Of a DNA stretch of 64,000 nucleotides, positions 12,766 through 26,130 are shown piece by piece; within the stretch, counting starts at the first letter, position 1; each line of letters begins with the position of its first letter. The stretch spans positions 6,534,001 through 6,598,000 of the forward strand of contig CM062214.1 in the NCBI GenBank assembly GCA_031216445.1, given 5' to 3'. Position numbers and translations under genes: made by a program. The notes beneath the pieces were generated by a model. It did not search any database. It was not told the DNA's origin and saw only the letters and a program-made list of their open reading frames with translations. This DNA is from Lateolabrax maculatus (Eukaryota > Chordata > Actinopteri > Acropomatiformes > Lateolabracidae).

Positions 12766-14506
12766 TGATTCCTCATTTTGCATTCTTGACCAGGATCCCT
12801 TCTATATGTAGAGAATTTGGTTACATTCTGCAAAACAGGTAGTCTTTTAGAAATCTCATTTTATGCAGATGACTTGGTTGTATTTCCTCTCTGCTATATG
12901 CTGCCAATAGTGTGTTGACTGGAAAATCGGATGTATAAAACATAAAATAGTCTTTCTTGAGTCTGAAGCAGTAATGTTCTTAAAGTAAGCAGTGAGGTCA
13001 AAGATCCTGGTCGCATTGTACACAAGCTGTTATTGTGCGTGTCAAGATCTGTTACAGCTCTTCAGCATAAATGTTCCTACCAACAGCAAAAGAGTTTATA
13101 TTTCTTCCTTTTTTTTTACTCTGTGTTGAAGTCTACTGCTGTAAACAGAGGACTGGATATGAGTTCAGTGTTCTAGCAGCATTCAGAGATTTAATTAAGT
13201 CATATGAGAACAACCAGCCGCCCGTCCACAACCCTGCAGCCAACATACACTGAGATACTGAGTGAGACAACTTTCTGTTGCTGCTGACTGTCTCTGCAGT
13301 CGCTCTTTTTGAACACAAATATGTCCAATCACACAACTGCAAGTGTCATTAAGGCGTATTTGTCTACTTTGTCATAGCTCACAAGAATGAAATAGTGATT
13401 TGATTGACGCTTCAGTCTAGCGGTGAAGGAATACTGTTAACTGTCTCAGTTAATTAGTAACACACATATTCAGTTGTACGGCAAAAACACACACACACAC
13501 AAAAATAGGGATTTAACCTTTTTCTTTCCTTTTGTCATTTTCACACAAGTAAATTGCACTTTCAGATTTACCTGGTTTAGCTTGGGCATACAGTAGTCCT
13601 ATTCACAGGTTTTAAGACTCAAAATTGGATCAGTGTTACAGTGAGGAAGAGTTCTTAGGAAAATAAATGTATTGGGTTTTTACGATAAAAAATAGAACAG
13701 TGAGAGCATACCCTGACTTTCTTGTTGTGTCCTATGGCAAAAAACACCTTGCTCTCTGCATTCTTCCTTCCCTTCCTGTCACTCCGACAGAACTTCCCCT
13801 GTCTGGTCTTCTCGTTTCTTCTCTGCCTCCCTCGGCGTGTGGCACTCTGGGGCTTGTTAGCAGCAGTGTCAGTGATTAAAGACCGCAGGTAATTAGATAC
13901 ACATGACACCATTCCGACTGACGAGCTGCAGAGTCTACCGGCAAATGAGCCGAATGTCTCACTGTTCACAGTCAAAACGTCTTCCCACTTAATATTACAG
14001 ATAGAGACCTAATGTACATGCATAACTGATCATTTTGATCATTTGATTGCTGTTCATGATATTTGAGTTGCTGTTGTGCTTTTAAATTAGTTGCATTGTA
14101 TGCTGTGGCTATAATGTTTGAATCTTTTCACAGCTTGGTTTACGTGCTGAACTTTCACATCCAGTGTTTCAGGGTTAGTTTCAGTCCATGTGTTCTGCAT
14201 GGTTTCGTTTCCGATGGTTGATCTGCATATTCCCTGGGTTACTAGTTTAACATGTGAGGGCTATGATGATAAACTGGCTCACAGTAACAGAACACAAACA
14301 GAGTAACCAGCTCGTGGATACGAAGCCCAGCTGCCTGAAAACCTACGCCCTGTCTGGCAGGTCTGCATGTCTGATGGAGTGAATGACCGGAGGGTTGGCT
14401 TACTTGAGGACCGTCTGCCATTTAAATACTGCTGACAAGCCAACCAATCGATACAAAATTAGGTTATTTTATTTCTAACATTAAATCAATGTGATGAAAT
14501 TTGGCA

Positions 14507-14835
14507 TTAAAGGAATAGTTGGACATTTTGGGGCGAGCTAGATGAGAAGGTCGATACCACTCCCACATTACAGATATGAGAGTAGGGACAGCTTAGCTTA
14601 GCAAAGAATAGAAACAGCCAGCCTGACTCTGTCCAAAGGTAACAAAATCTGCCTACCAGCCACTAATTAACATGTCATTTATTTAAGGCAGATTTTTGTC
14701 TAGCTGAGCTAACCAGTAACTGGCTGTAGCTTCATGCTTAGCCTACAGACACAATAGTGGTGTTGATCTTCTCATCTAACTCAAGGCAAGAAAGCAAATA
14801 TGTACTTTTCCCAAAATGTCAGACTATCCCTTTAA
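14507..14835. mobile_element. Fish MITE with TTAA-type ends
   Basis: Both ends carry the inverted repeat TTAAAGG(A/G)ATAGT..GACATTTTGG. The interior reads 'gagctagatgagaaggtcga' and 'cagcttagcttagcaaagaa', the familiar short interspersed element of percomorph fish (established knowledge of the motif, from memory). It has no coding capacity. Confidence 0.75.
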
Positions 14836-17355
14836 ACCTCAAAAATGCTGAGTCGTCGGCTTTCAAAACTTCCACCACCCGTTTGGGAGACAGACAGTTA
14901 ACGGAGATGTAATCCGGCCTCTCCTTCAGACCTGTGCAGCAGTGAATCAGCTGGCTCCTGTTGAATAAACCATGACCTAAATGCTCCAGTACGGCCCTTC
15001 CTGCTGTCTGTCTGCGCTGCCTCATCTCTCACTCCTGTCTCTCCCTCATGTCTGCAACTTGTCAGTTTGTCTTTCTCAACAGATTTATGTCTTTGCTTTT
15101 CTCTCCGTCTCATTCTTTCTGTTGACAGCGATAGAGCGAGCTCTCTTCATCTAAAGCTTTATCCTCACCCTCCTGTATTTATATTTCTGCTCCTCAGACA
15201 CACACCATCACTCTGTGGCGCTCTTCGCCTCTTAGTTTTCTCAACAGCATCTTTTATTTCTCCTGCCCTCTCCTCTTCCTTCCTACTATTTTGGTCGTCC
15301 TACTTTTTCTGTGTGTATTTCCCTCCAGTCTTGCCCACATTTGCTCCTGTAAAGGCTGTTGTGCAGTTGTGTCGCAAATCTCTGAGCAACTACAGCTGGC
15401 CTCATCATGAAGAAAATGATTACTGTGCAAATATAGTCAATAAGCAAGAAGAAAGAAAAAAAAGAGTTATAGTTATACAGGCTGTTGAAGTACTGTGAAC
15501 AGAGAGGATCCACATACTGAAATGAACCAAACTGAGCATGGCGTTAGTTCAGGTAGGCCACGGAGTCAAGCTCAGCTCAATGTCCCAGCTACATCAGCTG
15601 ACCATTGCAATCCAGGAGCCACATCAGCTAATGGATCAGCTGATTCACTTCAGTGCATCTATTGGCGATCTCATTCAGGGCGCCCTATTTAAGCTGCTTC
15701 AGCTGCCTATCCTGGCTGCTTCCTCTGCAAGCCGCTTCACAACCCACCTCCACCCCAGCTCCTCCCTTCATGCTGTGTCCGACTTATCAATGTCATTTCT
15801 GTTGTCATTGATGCCTGCTCTGTTCTGTACCCTACGGGGGGTTCCTGCCGCTGCTCTCCCTGCCTTAAGCTTTCCACGTATGCACCTGGAAGGGCAGGGA
15901 GGTCCCAGAACAGAGCATACTGCCAAATACATACAACTGCAAATATATCTACTGCATGTAGATCAAGTATTTTTGTCATAGTGGTCCTGACTGAACTATA
16001 GTACAGTAAGTGCTTGTTAATTAGATAGAATCAATTGAAAAAATTAAACAGTTTTGATTTCATATAGTAGGTAAACAAAGAATATTAGTGATTGGTTGTG
16101 AGGTAGACATATTCACAGTTCTGCTCTCTCCAACTCACTCAACACAGTCAATCCACAAAGTTGCAGCCGGTGAGCGAGGATGAGAGCACATTCACTGAGA
16201 AATATTGACGACTTTAATCAAGGGAGAATTTGTCTCCTTAAAAAGTTGCTAGATTTGTTTCTAGGCTCTTTCATGGGAAAAACAAATCACTAAAGGGGTC
16301 TTAATCTAGTGAGAAAGTCAATAAGTTGACAACACCAACTACAGTATGAATTCTGAACACCACTGAGAGAATGATATGACATAACGCTGAACCCAAAGTG
16401 CCTGGACTTGAAAACACAGTGGTCAAGTGATACTAAGTGATGATGGCTAACGGCAGCAAAAAGTAAAACCAAACTTAAATTTTCGAGCAGAATCTAGGAA
16501 AGACTTGGCAAGATGACTGGAGCAATGGCAACTAGCTGTACTGTATTAGCTATAGGAGTGTACAAATATTGTTGGAAAAGAGCTGGTGGTAATCTAAGCA
16601 CCAAAGAGATCTGATGTATGAATCCCAAACAATTAATTAATCAAGATTAGCACAGAGAAGCTGATAAATAAGTACATGGGTAAATATTACAGGGTAAGTA
16701 AGTTTAAAGTAGATGCAGTAGATAACATGGAGTTACACCATGTGTGCAGTCTCAATATATGAACAGAAGCAGTAGAAAGATGATGAATTGGGCAGAGAAA
16801 TCACTAACAACATGTTGACACCAAATTGACAGCTGATCTGTGGAGGTCGCAGCTGAAAAACACTTGGGCACCAAATATCCAGACAAAATTCAAGTGAAAT
16901 AAGGAAGTTGATTTCATTAATGTAACAGTGATGAGCTGTGTTTGGCCACACTGAACAGAAGCAGCTGCACCCTCCTATTTGCTGTTAGCTGTAAGGTTGT
17001 AATTCTGTCTAGTCTTGACAGCATGGATAAACAAGCCTCCCTAAACTCCGTCTGCTTCCTGTCTTTATGTCAAACACTGTGACGATAATTAGCAGATGGC
17101 TGATGAGTCACTAGGCAAGAAGAGAGAGAGAGAGAAGAAAAAACTACCCACTAACTGAGGAGAACACAGATACAAAAATCCACTATGTGTCCCTGCTTGG
17201 TCGTGTTTCCACCAACTTGTCAAAGTCCAAGTTGTCATGAAAAGGTTTTCCCCCTAATTAGATCAGATGTACTAAAAACTGAGGCAAAGGCTCAGTTAAA
17301 GGCCCCACACAAGCATGGCTGAGCCTTTATTACCTAATAAGACATCTCCTGGGAG

Positions 17356-17438
17356 GTGTCCAAAATCACTCCTCATTCACTATAGATATTCAATAGTTCA
17401 ATACTCTATAGTGAGCAGTGAATTGAGATTTTGGACAC
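17356..17438. repeat. Hairpin-forming inverted repeat
   Basis: The arm 17356-17385 (GTGTCCAAAATCACT... CACTATAG) is complementary to 17405-17438 (CTATAGTG...GATTTTGGACAC) with a few mismatches and a short AT-rich loop. It is probably a MITE relic. Confidence 0.65.
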
Positions 17439-17612
17439 GTACGGATCATCGTAAATCCTTTTGTGTCATCACTGACAGGTGAATAGTCCCACCACAATAA
17501 TTTTCACTTCTATCCTATACGGGGCTGGGACTGGGAAGAGGCCGGCCACTCAAGTAAAATGGTGGATGGTAAATATAGTGTACTGTTCAGCAAATAGTTC
17601 TTTTTCACAGCA

Positions 17613-18744
17613 GACATTTTGACTTGTAGTGATAGGAAAAACACAGGTGTTACTAATCACATTAACAACGACTCCGTTCTATTCAAATGTGTCAGTAGGC
17701 CATGAGTGTCAGTAGATTTCCGTCCAACTGTTTCTATGCACATTTCCTATTTGCTATTTCTATAAGTGTGGAAAAGATGAAAATTATTTAAAAAAAAAAA
17801 GTTGAAACATTGATAAAATGTGTCATGTTCGGCTCAGGTGGAAATGTTCGTGTTCCGAGAAAAGCAGAGTGCAATGGAAACAGACTAAGCTCATGACGTA
17901 CATGAAGCATGTGACTAAAACATCACTGAAGCTTCCACTGAAGACATGAAAAAGATGAAAACGTCAGATCTGTGATGAGGAGACTGTAACCTCCCTCACA
18001 TAATACACACACACAAAAAAAACAGAAATGCCATATTACCATTAAATTTTCCATATGGTTGTCCATTGAAGTTTGACTGGTGCTCTTTTAATTTCTTTTA
18101 ATTATGTTTTAATTACATTTAATGGGACCCGACTGGAGAGTCGGCATTCATTTGCATTTTCTTTTACAGATTTTCTGGAAAATTGGTCAAAATTTGCATT
18201 TAATTTGGATGTGAACTTGACTAGTGTGTAAGTGAGCCAGCATGAACCGCACCAGGACCCTGAAAGTGAAGCAGCTAGATGAAGTTGAGGCATCACTCAT
18301 TTTATTTTTTACACCTGTGCTTTTCATACTGTGACAATTCAAAACGTCTTCTGTAAAAAAGCCCTTCTGCATTATCAAACACCTGACTCAGTGGTGCATT
18401 GAGTTTGGTGACCTCACATAAGTGATGGCATCATCATGCACAACTTCAACAGAGGCCTAATGCACCAGAATAACTGAAAACGACAGTGTGGTGTTTTCAG
18501 TTATTCTGAAGTCCTGTTAGTCTTTCTTCACAGTGAACATGTTGGCAGGTCATAGCTAGACAAGCACAGGTGTGATTACCAGTATTAAAGATGGCTGCAT
18601 TCTATTTAGGTAAACCAGTTTCAGGGTCCTGGTACATGCATGCTGACTCACTGTCATGTCTTACTGGGTCACTTGAATAGAGCAGAGCCGTAGTTCACAC
18701 TATTACTAACACCTGTGCTTTTCCTCTGGTGACGAGTCAAGACT
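17613..18744. repeat. Cluster of related inverted repeat ends (ACACCTGTG family)
   Basis: Related segments with the core GCACAGGTGTTACTAA occur at 17613-17695 (+), about 18305-18345 (inverted), about 18555-18615 (+) and 18663-18744 (inverted). They look like ends of small inverted-repeat elements, nested or tandem. A degenerate relative is at 45081-45154 in a hydin intron. Confidence 0.55.
18466..18508. repeat. Perfect 16-bp-arm hairpin
   Basis: CAGAATAACTGAAAAC at 18466-18481 and its exact reverse complement at 18493-18508 flank an 11-base loop. It sits inside the inverted-repeat cluster 17613-18744. Confidence 0.75.
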
Positions 18745-19455
18745 ACTCAGTGGACACTGAGTAGTGGATGATGGACTGGCACAAATCCACAGATAAATAC
18801 ATGGTTGGGATGAATCTCTTTAAAACTTGTGTGTGCATTCCTATATGTAGCTTAAAAGGGAGGTTAAAATGCGTTGTACATTACACATATATTCACATTA
18901 CAAATCAGTGGTGCAAAAGTTTAATTAAATTTTGCATCTACGGATTCAGGATTGAATGAGGTTTGAGTTCATTTTCAGAAGTGGAATTTCAATGAATTGA
19001 AATACATTCATTCAATCATCAGTTACAGAAAACGTGCAGTTAATAAACTTTTCAGTTTGGTTATTATTTCATAACATTTCCATTGACTTGCAAAGATGAA
19101 GCTTCAAACAGCAGCATCTCGATGGACTGTGGCACATTAGAGGTGCCTGCTGCAAGTGCAAACAGTAAACTAAGTGCTGTCAAATGATGCAACTATTTCA
19201 GAGGACTATTGGCTGCTGAAACACTCCACCAGCTGCATAACAATGTCTTTGAGTCAGCCGTAATAATCGCAAAAAAACACACACAGACTGCACACATACG
19301 CATGCACGCACACTCCCGGAAATACACGTGGAGACACGCTCAGGCATACTGATACACTTATACTACATACCAGCACACAGGAAGAAATGCTCACTTATGC
19401 ATGCAACTTGTAGTAGTGAAGTAGACATGGATGCATAATGCACATACACTAATGC

Positions 19456-19458
<3 letters not shown>

Positions 19459-19491
<33 letters not shown>
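19459..19491. repeat. (AC)n microsatellite
   Basis: AC dinucleotide run, just upstream of a CT-rich tract (about 19615-19810). Confidence 0.9.
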
Positions 19492-19495
<4 letters not shown>

Positions 19496-20628
19496 TCCCT
19501 GGCTTGCTGTTTCAGCAGCTTGAGGGCAGGGAAGCCGGCCCTGAAATCTGTGCTATGAATGTAAAGACAGAACCAATTGAACCTCAATTACTGCCCCGTG
19601 GTCAGATATATGATACTCTCTCTTCTTTCTTTGCTCCTCTTCCTCTATCCGCCCTGTTCTTCCTTCTCTTTCTCTCTGTTCCCAGCCTCCTCTCCCTTTT
19701 GGAGTCTGCCACCTCCTGCCTCTCCTTCTGTCAATCTCTCCCTCACTGCACCTTCTTTTTAACAAGTCTCTCCTCTCCCCGTTAGCATCCCCCCTCTCCC
19801 TCTCTTACTCATTAAAACAGTTCCCCGGTCTTCTCCCACGAGAGGGGAGGAGGATAAAAATAGCTCTTCTTCAACATGTGCTCCCTGGTTCTTTCTTTCC
19901 AGCCTGCGTTTCATACATCAAATACCTACGTTCCTCCATAATAACCATTGTTTCCTCCTCTTCTCTCTTTGTTCCTCATTGGCTTTCAGTCTCTCTTTTC
20001 TCTTGCTCTGCAGCTCTTCCTCCATCCACACTCGCTCTTCAGAGAGTTTCTTGCAGCAATGGAGTTGTTGAAACACCCCAAGAGACTGTTATCATAAAGT
20101 TGCACACAATCCTACATCATGTTTTGTGATGGAGAAAGAGCTGCTTTATCGTTGATACAACTGGTCTGTGCTCAGGATAAGATCAGCATGAAATTAAAAT
20201 GTAAATTTGGTTTAGTCTTAACTGACATTCTGTATCTGAGCAGTTGGTAATTAGGTAGTGTAAGCATTTAAAATGTTGACAGCTGACGCCATAGTCTGCT
20301 GTTAACAATCATCTGCTGTTAACAATCATCTCGTAGAATAACCCCAGGCGAGATGAGAATGTCATCTACAGCAATGGTATCAACAGTTAAATCATCTGGA
20401 AAACGTTTATGTTCACTGGTCTACATCTTCAGCTGATAAATAGCTTTTGTATCTACACGCACACGCACAGCTATTGTGCTAATAACTAATGAAACAGAGG
20501 TCAGACAGATGACTAAGCAATGACTGTAAACAGAGATATCAGTTCACTGTAATGTGCTCTACCATGGCAGAGATACATTTTGAGAACATGGCTGTGCTGT
20601 AATAGCTTGGATACCAGAGAAACTCCCT

Positions 20629-20629
<1 letters not shown>

Positions 20630-20672
<43 letters not shown>
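20630..20672. repeat. (AC)n microsatellite
   Basis: AC dinucleotide run. Confidence 0.95.
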
Positions 20673-20674
<2 letters not shown>

Positions 20675-23600
20675 GAAGAGCAAATGGCCATCTGGCTGCT
20701 ATGAAAGCAATGCTTTTTACGCAGTTCCCTCATTAGTTAAATTCTTTTTTATCAACAACATAGAGATAGGATGAGAAGAGGCAAGGAGGGAAAAGATGAG
20801 ACAGAGGAAAGGTGGATATAGCAGGAAGAGATGTAGAGAGAAACGAGAGAGAGATAGAGATGTGGAGGAGATGAAGAGACAGAGAGAGAGAAGGTAGTGG
20901 TACATGGGATGCCATAGGGTATACACAAACTGCTCACTGGCACAGCTACACAGTTATATCAACTTTAAACCTTTGAAAACACTTTTAATGTCCCAACATG
21001 CTAAAAATACAGAACACTGCAGCAGACAGATAGAGCTCCATGCTCTGTAGTTTCCGGCTACACAAAAGGCTTCAGAGACAATAAATCTTACGTCTGTGTT
21101 GACACACAATCATAAATCTAAAAACCTACCCAACGAGGCTAAAATAGTTCAGGAATTGGTTGTTTGGTTGAATGCAGCTGTGTGACAATAGTAAAACTGT
21201 GTAGAAATTATAATTTGCATCTGGATCTACACCCATCAAAACAGACATGGAGATGGACAATCAAGAGATACATGTGCCAAGTGCAGAACTTCATGAGGAA
21301 TCAGTGAAAATGTAAAAAAAAAAAAAGTATTTTCTTATGTTCAATGCTGAGAAACCACTCAACATTTTCTTTTTGTCTTTATTTATTCACGTGATTAAAA
21401 CACCATGGTCAAAAACATGAAATAGTAAAGCATTCATAGATATCGCAAGACTTTTTCATTGAGTGTGGTTTTAAATATCCTGCTAACAATAAGACAAACA
21501 GGCAAAGACACATTTGAAGACGGACAGATTATGAGTACTGCATATCATGTGTACAACTGCAGATCCTCTTAAATCAGAGCCTATTAGTTATGTTACATTA
21601 TACTGTATATCTCAGAAAGTTCTGTAATGGATAATGTTCAACAACTACATTATACAAACTACAAGCTCTCTCCAGGTCTGCAGAGAGCAATTTAATGTAA
21701 GATAGTCAATGAATTGACTCACCATCTTTGTCAGCTCTTCTGAATATCTGTGAACAGAAAGAAAAACAGTGTAGTTAGTGTAACTGAAGGTATTTGAAGT
21801 GAGCCAAAACATAGAGCTGACAGGAAGCATGTGCACACAGAACAGAAAAGGACCTAATATTGAACCCTGGGGAATACCATAGCTGATATTTACATGAGAC
21901 TGTGGAAATTTCCTGATTTGGCCAAGCAGGTTTGATTCCAGATGTAATTATTTTGATAATGTTTTTAAGTGGTAACATAGACCTAAGCTGTTTCAAAAAA
22001 ACTTTCAGAAGTGCAGTTTGAAAACTCGAAAGAGACAGCCAATATTAGTTTATCACAGGTGTGGTATAATAGTATGACTGTTTGATGGCCAATAAGTAAC
22101 AACAAACTACTGAACAGAAATAACATAGATACGCATGTTTGATGTGTAAAATAGGTGGAGTTCCTCTTTGAATAAATATTGATATCAATATCAGCCACAA
22201 AAATCCAGTAACTGCAAGGCTATAAATAGCAGATTTAAAAAATGTAATTTACGGTAATATCATAAAATAATTTCAGGAAAACAATTGTTTATTATCAATA
22301 ATTGTTTAGGACAGCAGGGTATAATTTCAGTTTTCTAAAAAACAAAACAAAACAAAATACACTTCAGCTATGGGATGCTAAAAACAATATAAAGTTACTT
22401 AACAGTACAAGTATTGTTTTCACGTCTGGTACAGTAAATAATCTCTGAATGAAACTAAACTGTTCTCACATCTTTTTATAGAAAGCTGCCACATTTTCTT
22501 CAGAAGAAAAGACAAAATACTGAACATTAGTGAAAGAGATTTGGGTTAGACATTATTGGGGACATTTAACATAAGAAATAAAAAGACACTTCAGATGTTT
22601 TGGCAGGCCCATAAATATCAATTCAACATCCTGTATTTGGAGATTGACGTTGACACATTTTTTTTTTTTACTTTAATGAGGTTTGTAAATTATATTATCT
22701 TGGGCTATGGGCCAAAACATTTACATGAAGTCACATTTCAGCTGAAGTGACAGATGGTTAAACATATGTAATGTGGTGTTTTTTTAAGCAGAAGAGAACA
22801 CCAAAAGCAGAACCCAGAGGGTGAATAACTGGAAACATAAATGTTTGGTCTCCTATTCAATTTGTTAACCAGTGCAGCCCGTGAGTCCATGTAGAGTCTC
22901 CATCACACAAACACTTAAACAGAGTGTGTCTCAGCTAGATACGGTGCAGTGGTGTGTGATAAGACTTGTTAGGAGCCACAGGATTGAAAAGTTTATTAGT
23001 GCAACAGAGGATAAAATCACAAATATTATGCACACACACACACACACAGACAGAGAGACAGAGAGAGAGAATAAAGTCACTGATCTACAACTGACTGATT
23101 GCTTGCTGTGTACGTGTGCACAATGCATTTATGCACAAATAAACACATGATTCTGAGAGCTAATTTATAGCTTCAGTGAAAGCTTCTCTCCCTATGGAAT
23201 TGGAGGTGGCAGGTCTGGTACTTTCATCAGTGTTTCTGAGTGTGATATAAACTGTTCCCACTGACAACAACTGCCAGAAACAGCACAATGACAGAGAAGC
23301 GGTGGAAGACAGAGGGAAAGACATGGTGAGGGGGATGTAAAAGATGAAATGAACCGTCAGAAAGGAAGTGGGAGGGAGGATACTTATTTTCTTCTGAGAA
23401 AACCTGTCACCAGTGGACTGTTGTAGGAGTAACTGTTCTTGTGAAGGACGAAACTGACAACTTTAATAGACATCTTTCCAACCGAGAAGAGATGAGTGAG
23501 TGGTACTGTGAAGATTTTTAGTGGAGTAACTCTTTAACTTATCCCCTTTATACAGACAGGATGTTGAAGTCAGTGAAGTACACAGATTCCTTTCACACTT

Positions 23601-23764
23601 GAGAACTGGAGCAGAGCTTATAAGAATTCTCCCCTAAAAATGTATGAAAGTGTCAGAAAAAATGCCTCAAGACTTTGACACTGACTTTCCTAATCAACTG
23701 TTAATGGGGATGTGAAAAGAAATGTTTTACTGTTTAAATAAACAATTTTTTTTAGATTTTGTGA

Positions 23765-24043
23765 CTAAAATGATTATTCAATCAGTGGATCAAGAGAAAT
23801 TGTTTCAGATGTTGCTCAAATGTGAGGATTTTACGTTTTCTTTTGTCATATATAGTATGATAGTAAAGCTGGTTGGATAAAACAAGTTGAAAAAGTCACC
23901 TTGGGCTCTGGGAAATCATATTGTGCTTTTTGACTATTTTCTTACATTGTGCAAACAAAACTTTTAATTAACCAATTAACTGGAAAAATTGTCTGCAGAA
24001 TAATAGAAAATGAAAATAATTGTTAGTTGCAGCCTTAATTTCA
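23765..24043. repeat. Dispersed fish repeat ending TAGTTGCAGCC
   Basis: The segment contains 'caccttgggctctgggaaat' and ends 'aattgttagttgcagcctta', a widespread teleost interspersed repeat. A short inverted relic of the same end (ggctgcaactaactatcg) occurs near 7785-7805. Confidence 0.6.
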
Positions 24044-24237
24044 AGACAATGTAGATGGACAACATAGCCAACAACAATACCTGCAGATTTGAGTTTAAAT
24101 GGCAGAATAAACTATTCTAGAGAGCTTTTACTCTACAAGTATATTGCCTGTTAAACTATATATATGTGGTGCATTCAGGCATCTGAACAGGCCAATGTGA
24201 AAATCATTATGGTGGTAAAGTGTCACGATGAGGAGGT

Positions 24238-24238
<1 letters not shown>

Positions 24239-24288
<50 letters not shown>
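24239..24288. repeat. (GT)25 microsatellite
   Basis: Uninterrupted GT dinucleotides, 340 bp from the oppositely oriented (AC)n at 24631. Confidence 0.97.
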
Positions 24289-24290
<2 letters not shown>

Positions 24291-24626
24291 TTGTAACAAA
24301 AATACAGAGAGAGAAGAAAAAGAGAGACAACTAAGGGGAGAAACAGAAAACGATTGAAGATTACAGAAACAGAGATAGAAGGAGGGGGGATGTTGCATCC
24401 ATCTCCTAACCTTATTAAGAATGAATGCTTTTCTTGGCCTGGCTGAGGAAGAGGGGAGGAGGAAGACAAGAAGGATATGGAGGAAAGGAGGAGAGGAGAG
24501 AAGGAAGGGGATAGGACAAAGGATGAAAGGAGTTTAAAGAACAGACAGAAAGGTGCATCCGGGTTAGGAAACAAGCAAGCAGAGAGGGTCTAATGAGGAG
24601 AACGCTGCTTGCAGGCACGCACACAG

Positions 24627-24630
<4 letters not shown>

Positions 24631-24700
<70 letters not shown>

Positions 24701-24717
24701 ACACACACACACACACA
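24631..24717. repeat. (AC)n microsatellite, ~87 bp
   Basis: Nearly pure AC dinucleotides with one AT interruption. This is the longest such run in the window. Confidence 0.97.
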
Positions 24718-26108
24718 TAAACAGACAGCAATCCCTCAAATCCCTTTGGTGTGGACTTTTTCACCCTGATAATAATGATGGGGTCAATAATATCGGCAAA
24801 TGGCAAAAACGATTAACATTTCAAAGTTCAAGCCGATGCAGAAAGTGAGCCGGGGAGAAAATGCCAGAAAGACTTCACTGCTGACGTTAGAAGGCGCGGC
24901 TCACACTGTGTATCGACCAATCAATGCGATTATAGCAGATAAACTGTCATGCTCCGGGCATCTGTAGAAAATGCAACAAAACATGAGGGACTTCTATAAG
25001 AAATCTATACAGATGCCTTGGTATATACAGAAAACCAAACTTCACCTCAACTGACTAAATCCATGAGGTATAATCTTTTCCAGCAACTGTAATTCCATTC
25101 AAACTTTGACTGAAATATGACTTTAGTATAACCCAAAGTGTGGCATTTGTTTTCACTGTGCCTGAAATGGTAAATGTTGAAGATTAAAAATGTTGATAGA
25201 AATGTTCTTAAACATTTCCCTGCTTTAACCCAAACTTCAGAGATATGTGGACAGTGGACAGTCTCCTGATCAAGGAGGGAGTAACAGCAGCAAATTAATA
25301 TACACACCCATCAACCCCTCTACACACACACACACACACACACACAGAATTAGCTTACTAGGGAACTGGGATATATTGGCCCTCTGGTCTTGATCATAAT
25401 TAGTTTTCCATGGACCCCTTCTTTATCAGTCTGTCAGTCTATTTGCGTCGTGGTCATGGTCTGCAGAAACTGAACTACTTTTCTCTTTTGTTTTCTACCC
25501 CGTTAAAGCATTAAAGCAACATCAGCTGGTCTCCAGGGGGAAAATTTAGTGGGGCGGTGATAAAAAAGTAACCCAATAGTATTGATGAGCTGACCTACAT
25601 CGACATGGCGCTGCGTAATTGCCACTTCCAATACTGGAAGGCTGCGTCTTTATACAGGTTTATCCACCTGGGATCAAATATGAGGTCGGGCTTCTGTAAC
25701 AACTGGATCAATAAAAAATATGGCAATAAGACATTTTCATTAATGATTAAATTGTTGTGATAAAACTGTCTTAAGCATCCAGACAGACAATCTGACTTAC
25801 TGATGCTGCTGTTTCTGGGTGTAGGTGCTGAGCGGCGAAGTGCGTGAGCGCGCCTCGGACTGAGTTTGGACTGACAGTAAAACCACCGTAAGACTACACT
25901 GCACGGAGGAAGACCTCTGCATGGATAGAGTGAAGGAATACAGAAATCAAGAAAAGAGAGTAAAAATGGAGTATTGGTCAATTAGATGCCAAACTGTGCT
26001 TTTTATTTTCGGACAGGGCAACAAGGAGACAGATGGGAATGGACAGTAATCTGGGTCTGGATCCCCGACAGCCGCGTACCTTCCGAAAGTCTCAGTTAAC
26101 CAGGCAGA

Positions 26109-26130
26109 CCCCCCCCCCCCCCCCCCCCCC
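26109..26130. repeat. Poly-C tract in NECAB2 intron 1
   Basis: 22 consecutive C about 150 bp downstream of the exon 1 donor. On the transcribed strand this is a G run. Confidence 0.95.

Noticed and set aside
15067..15498. 143-codon plus-strand open frame
   Set aside because: Low-complexity Leu/Ser/Phe-rich translation of a pyrimidine-rich tract, no recognised domain.
24128..24806. Several open frames of 60-150 codons on both strands
   Set aside because: They consist mostly of His-Thr or Cys-Val runs encoded by the CA/GT microsatellites; no start context, splice sites or family similarity.
25595..25981. 128-codon minus-strand open frame, checked as NECAB2 exon 2
   Set aside because: No EF-hand loop residues and no suitable acceptor in phase 0.
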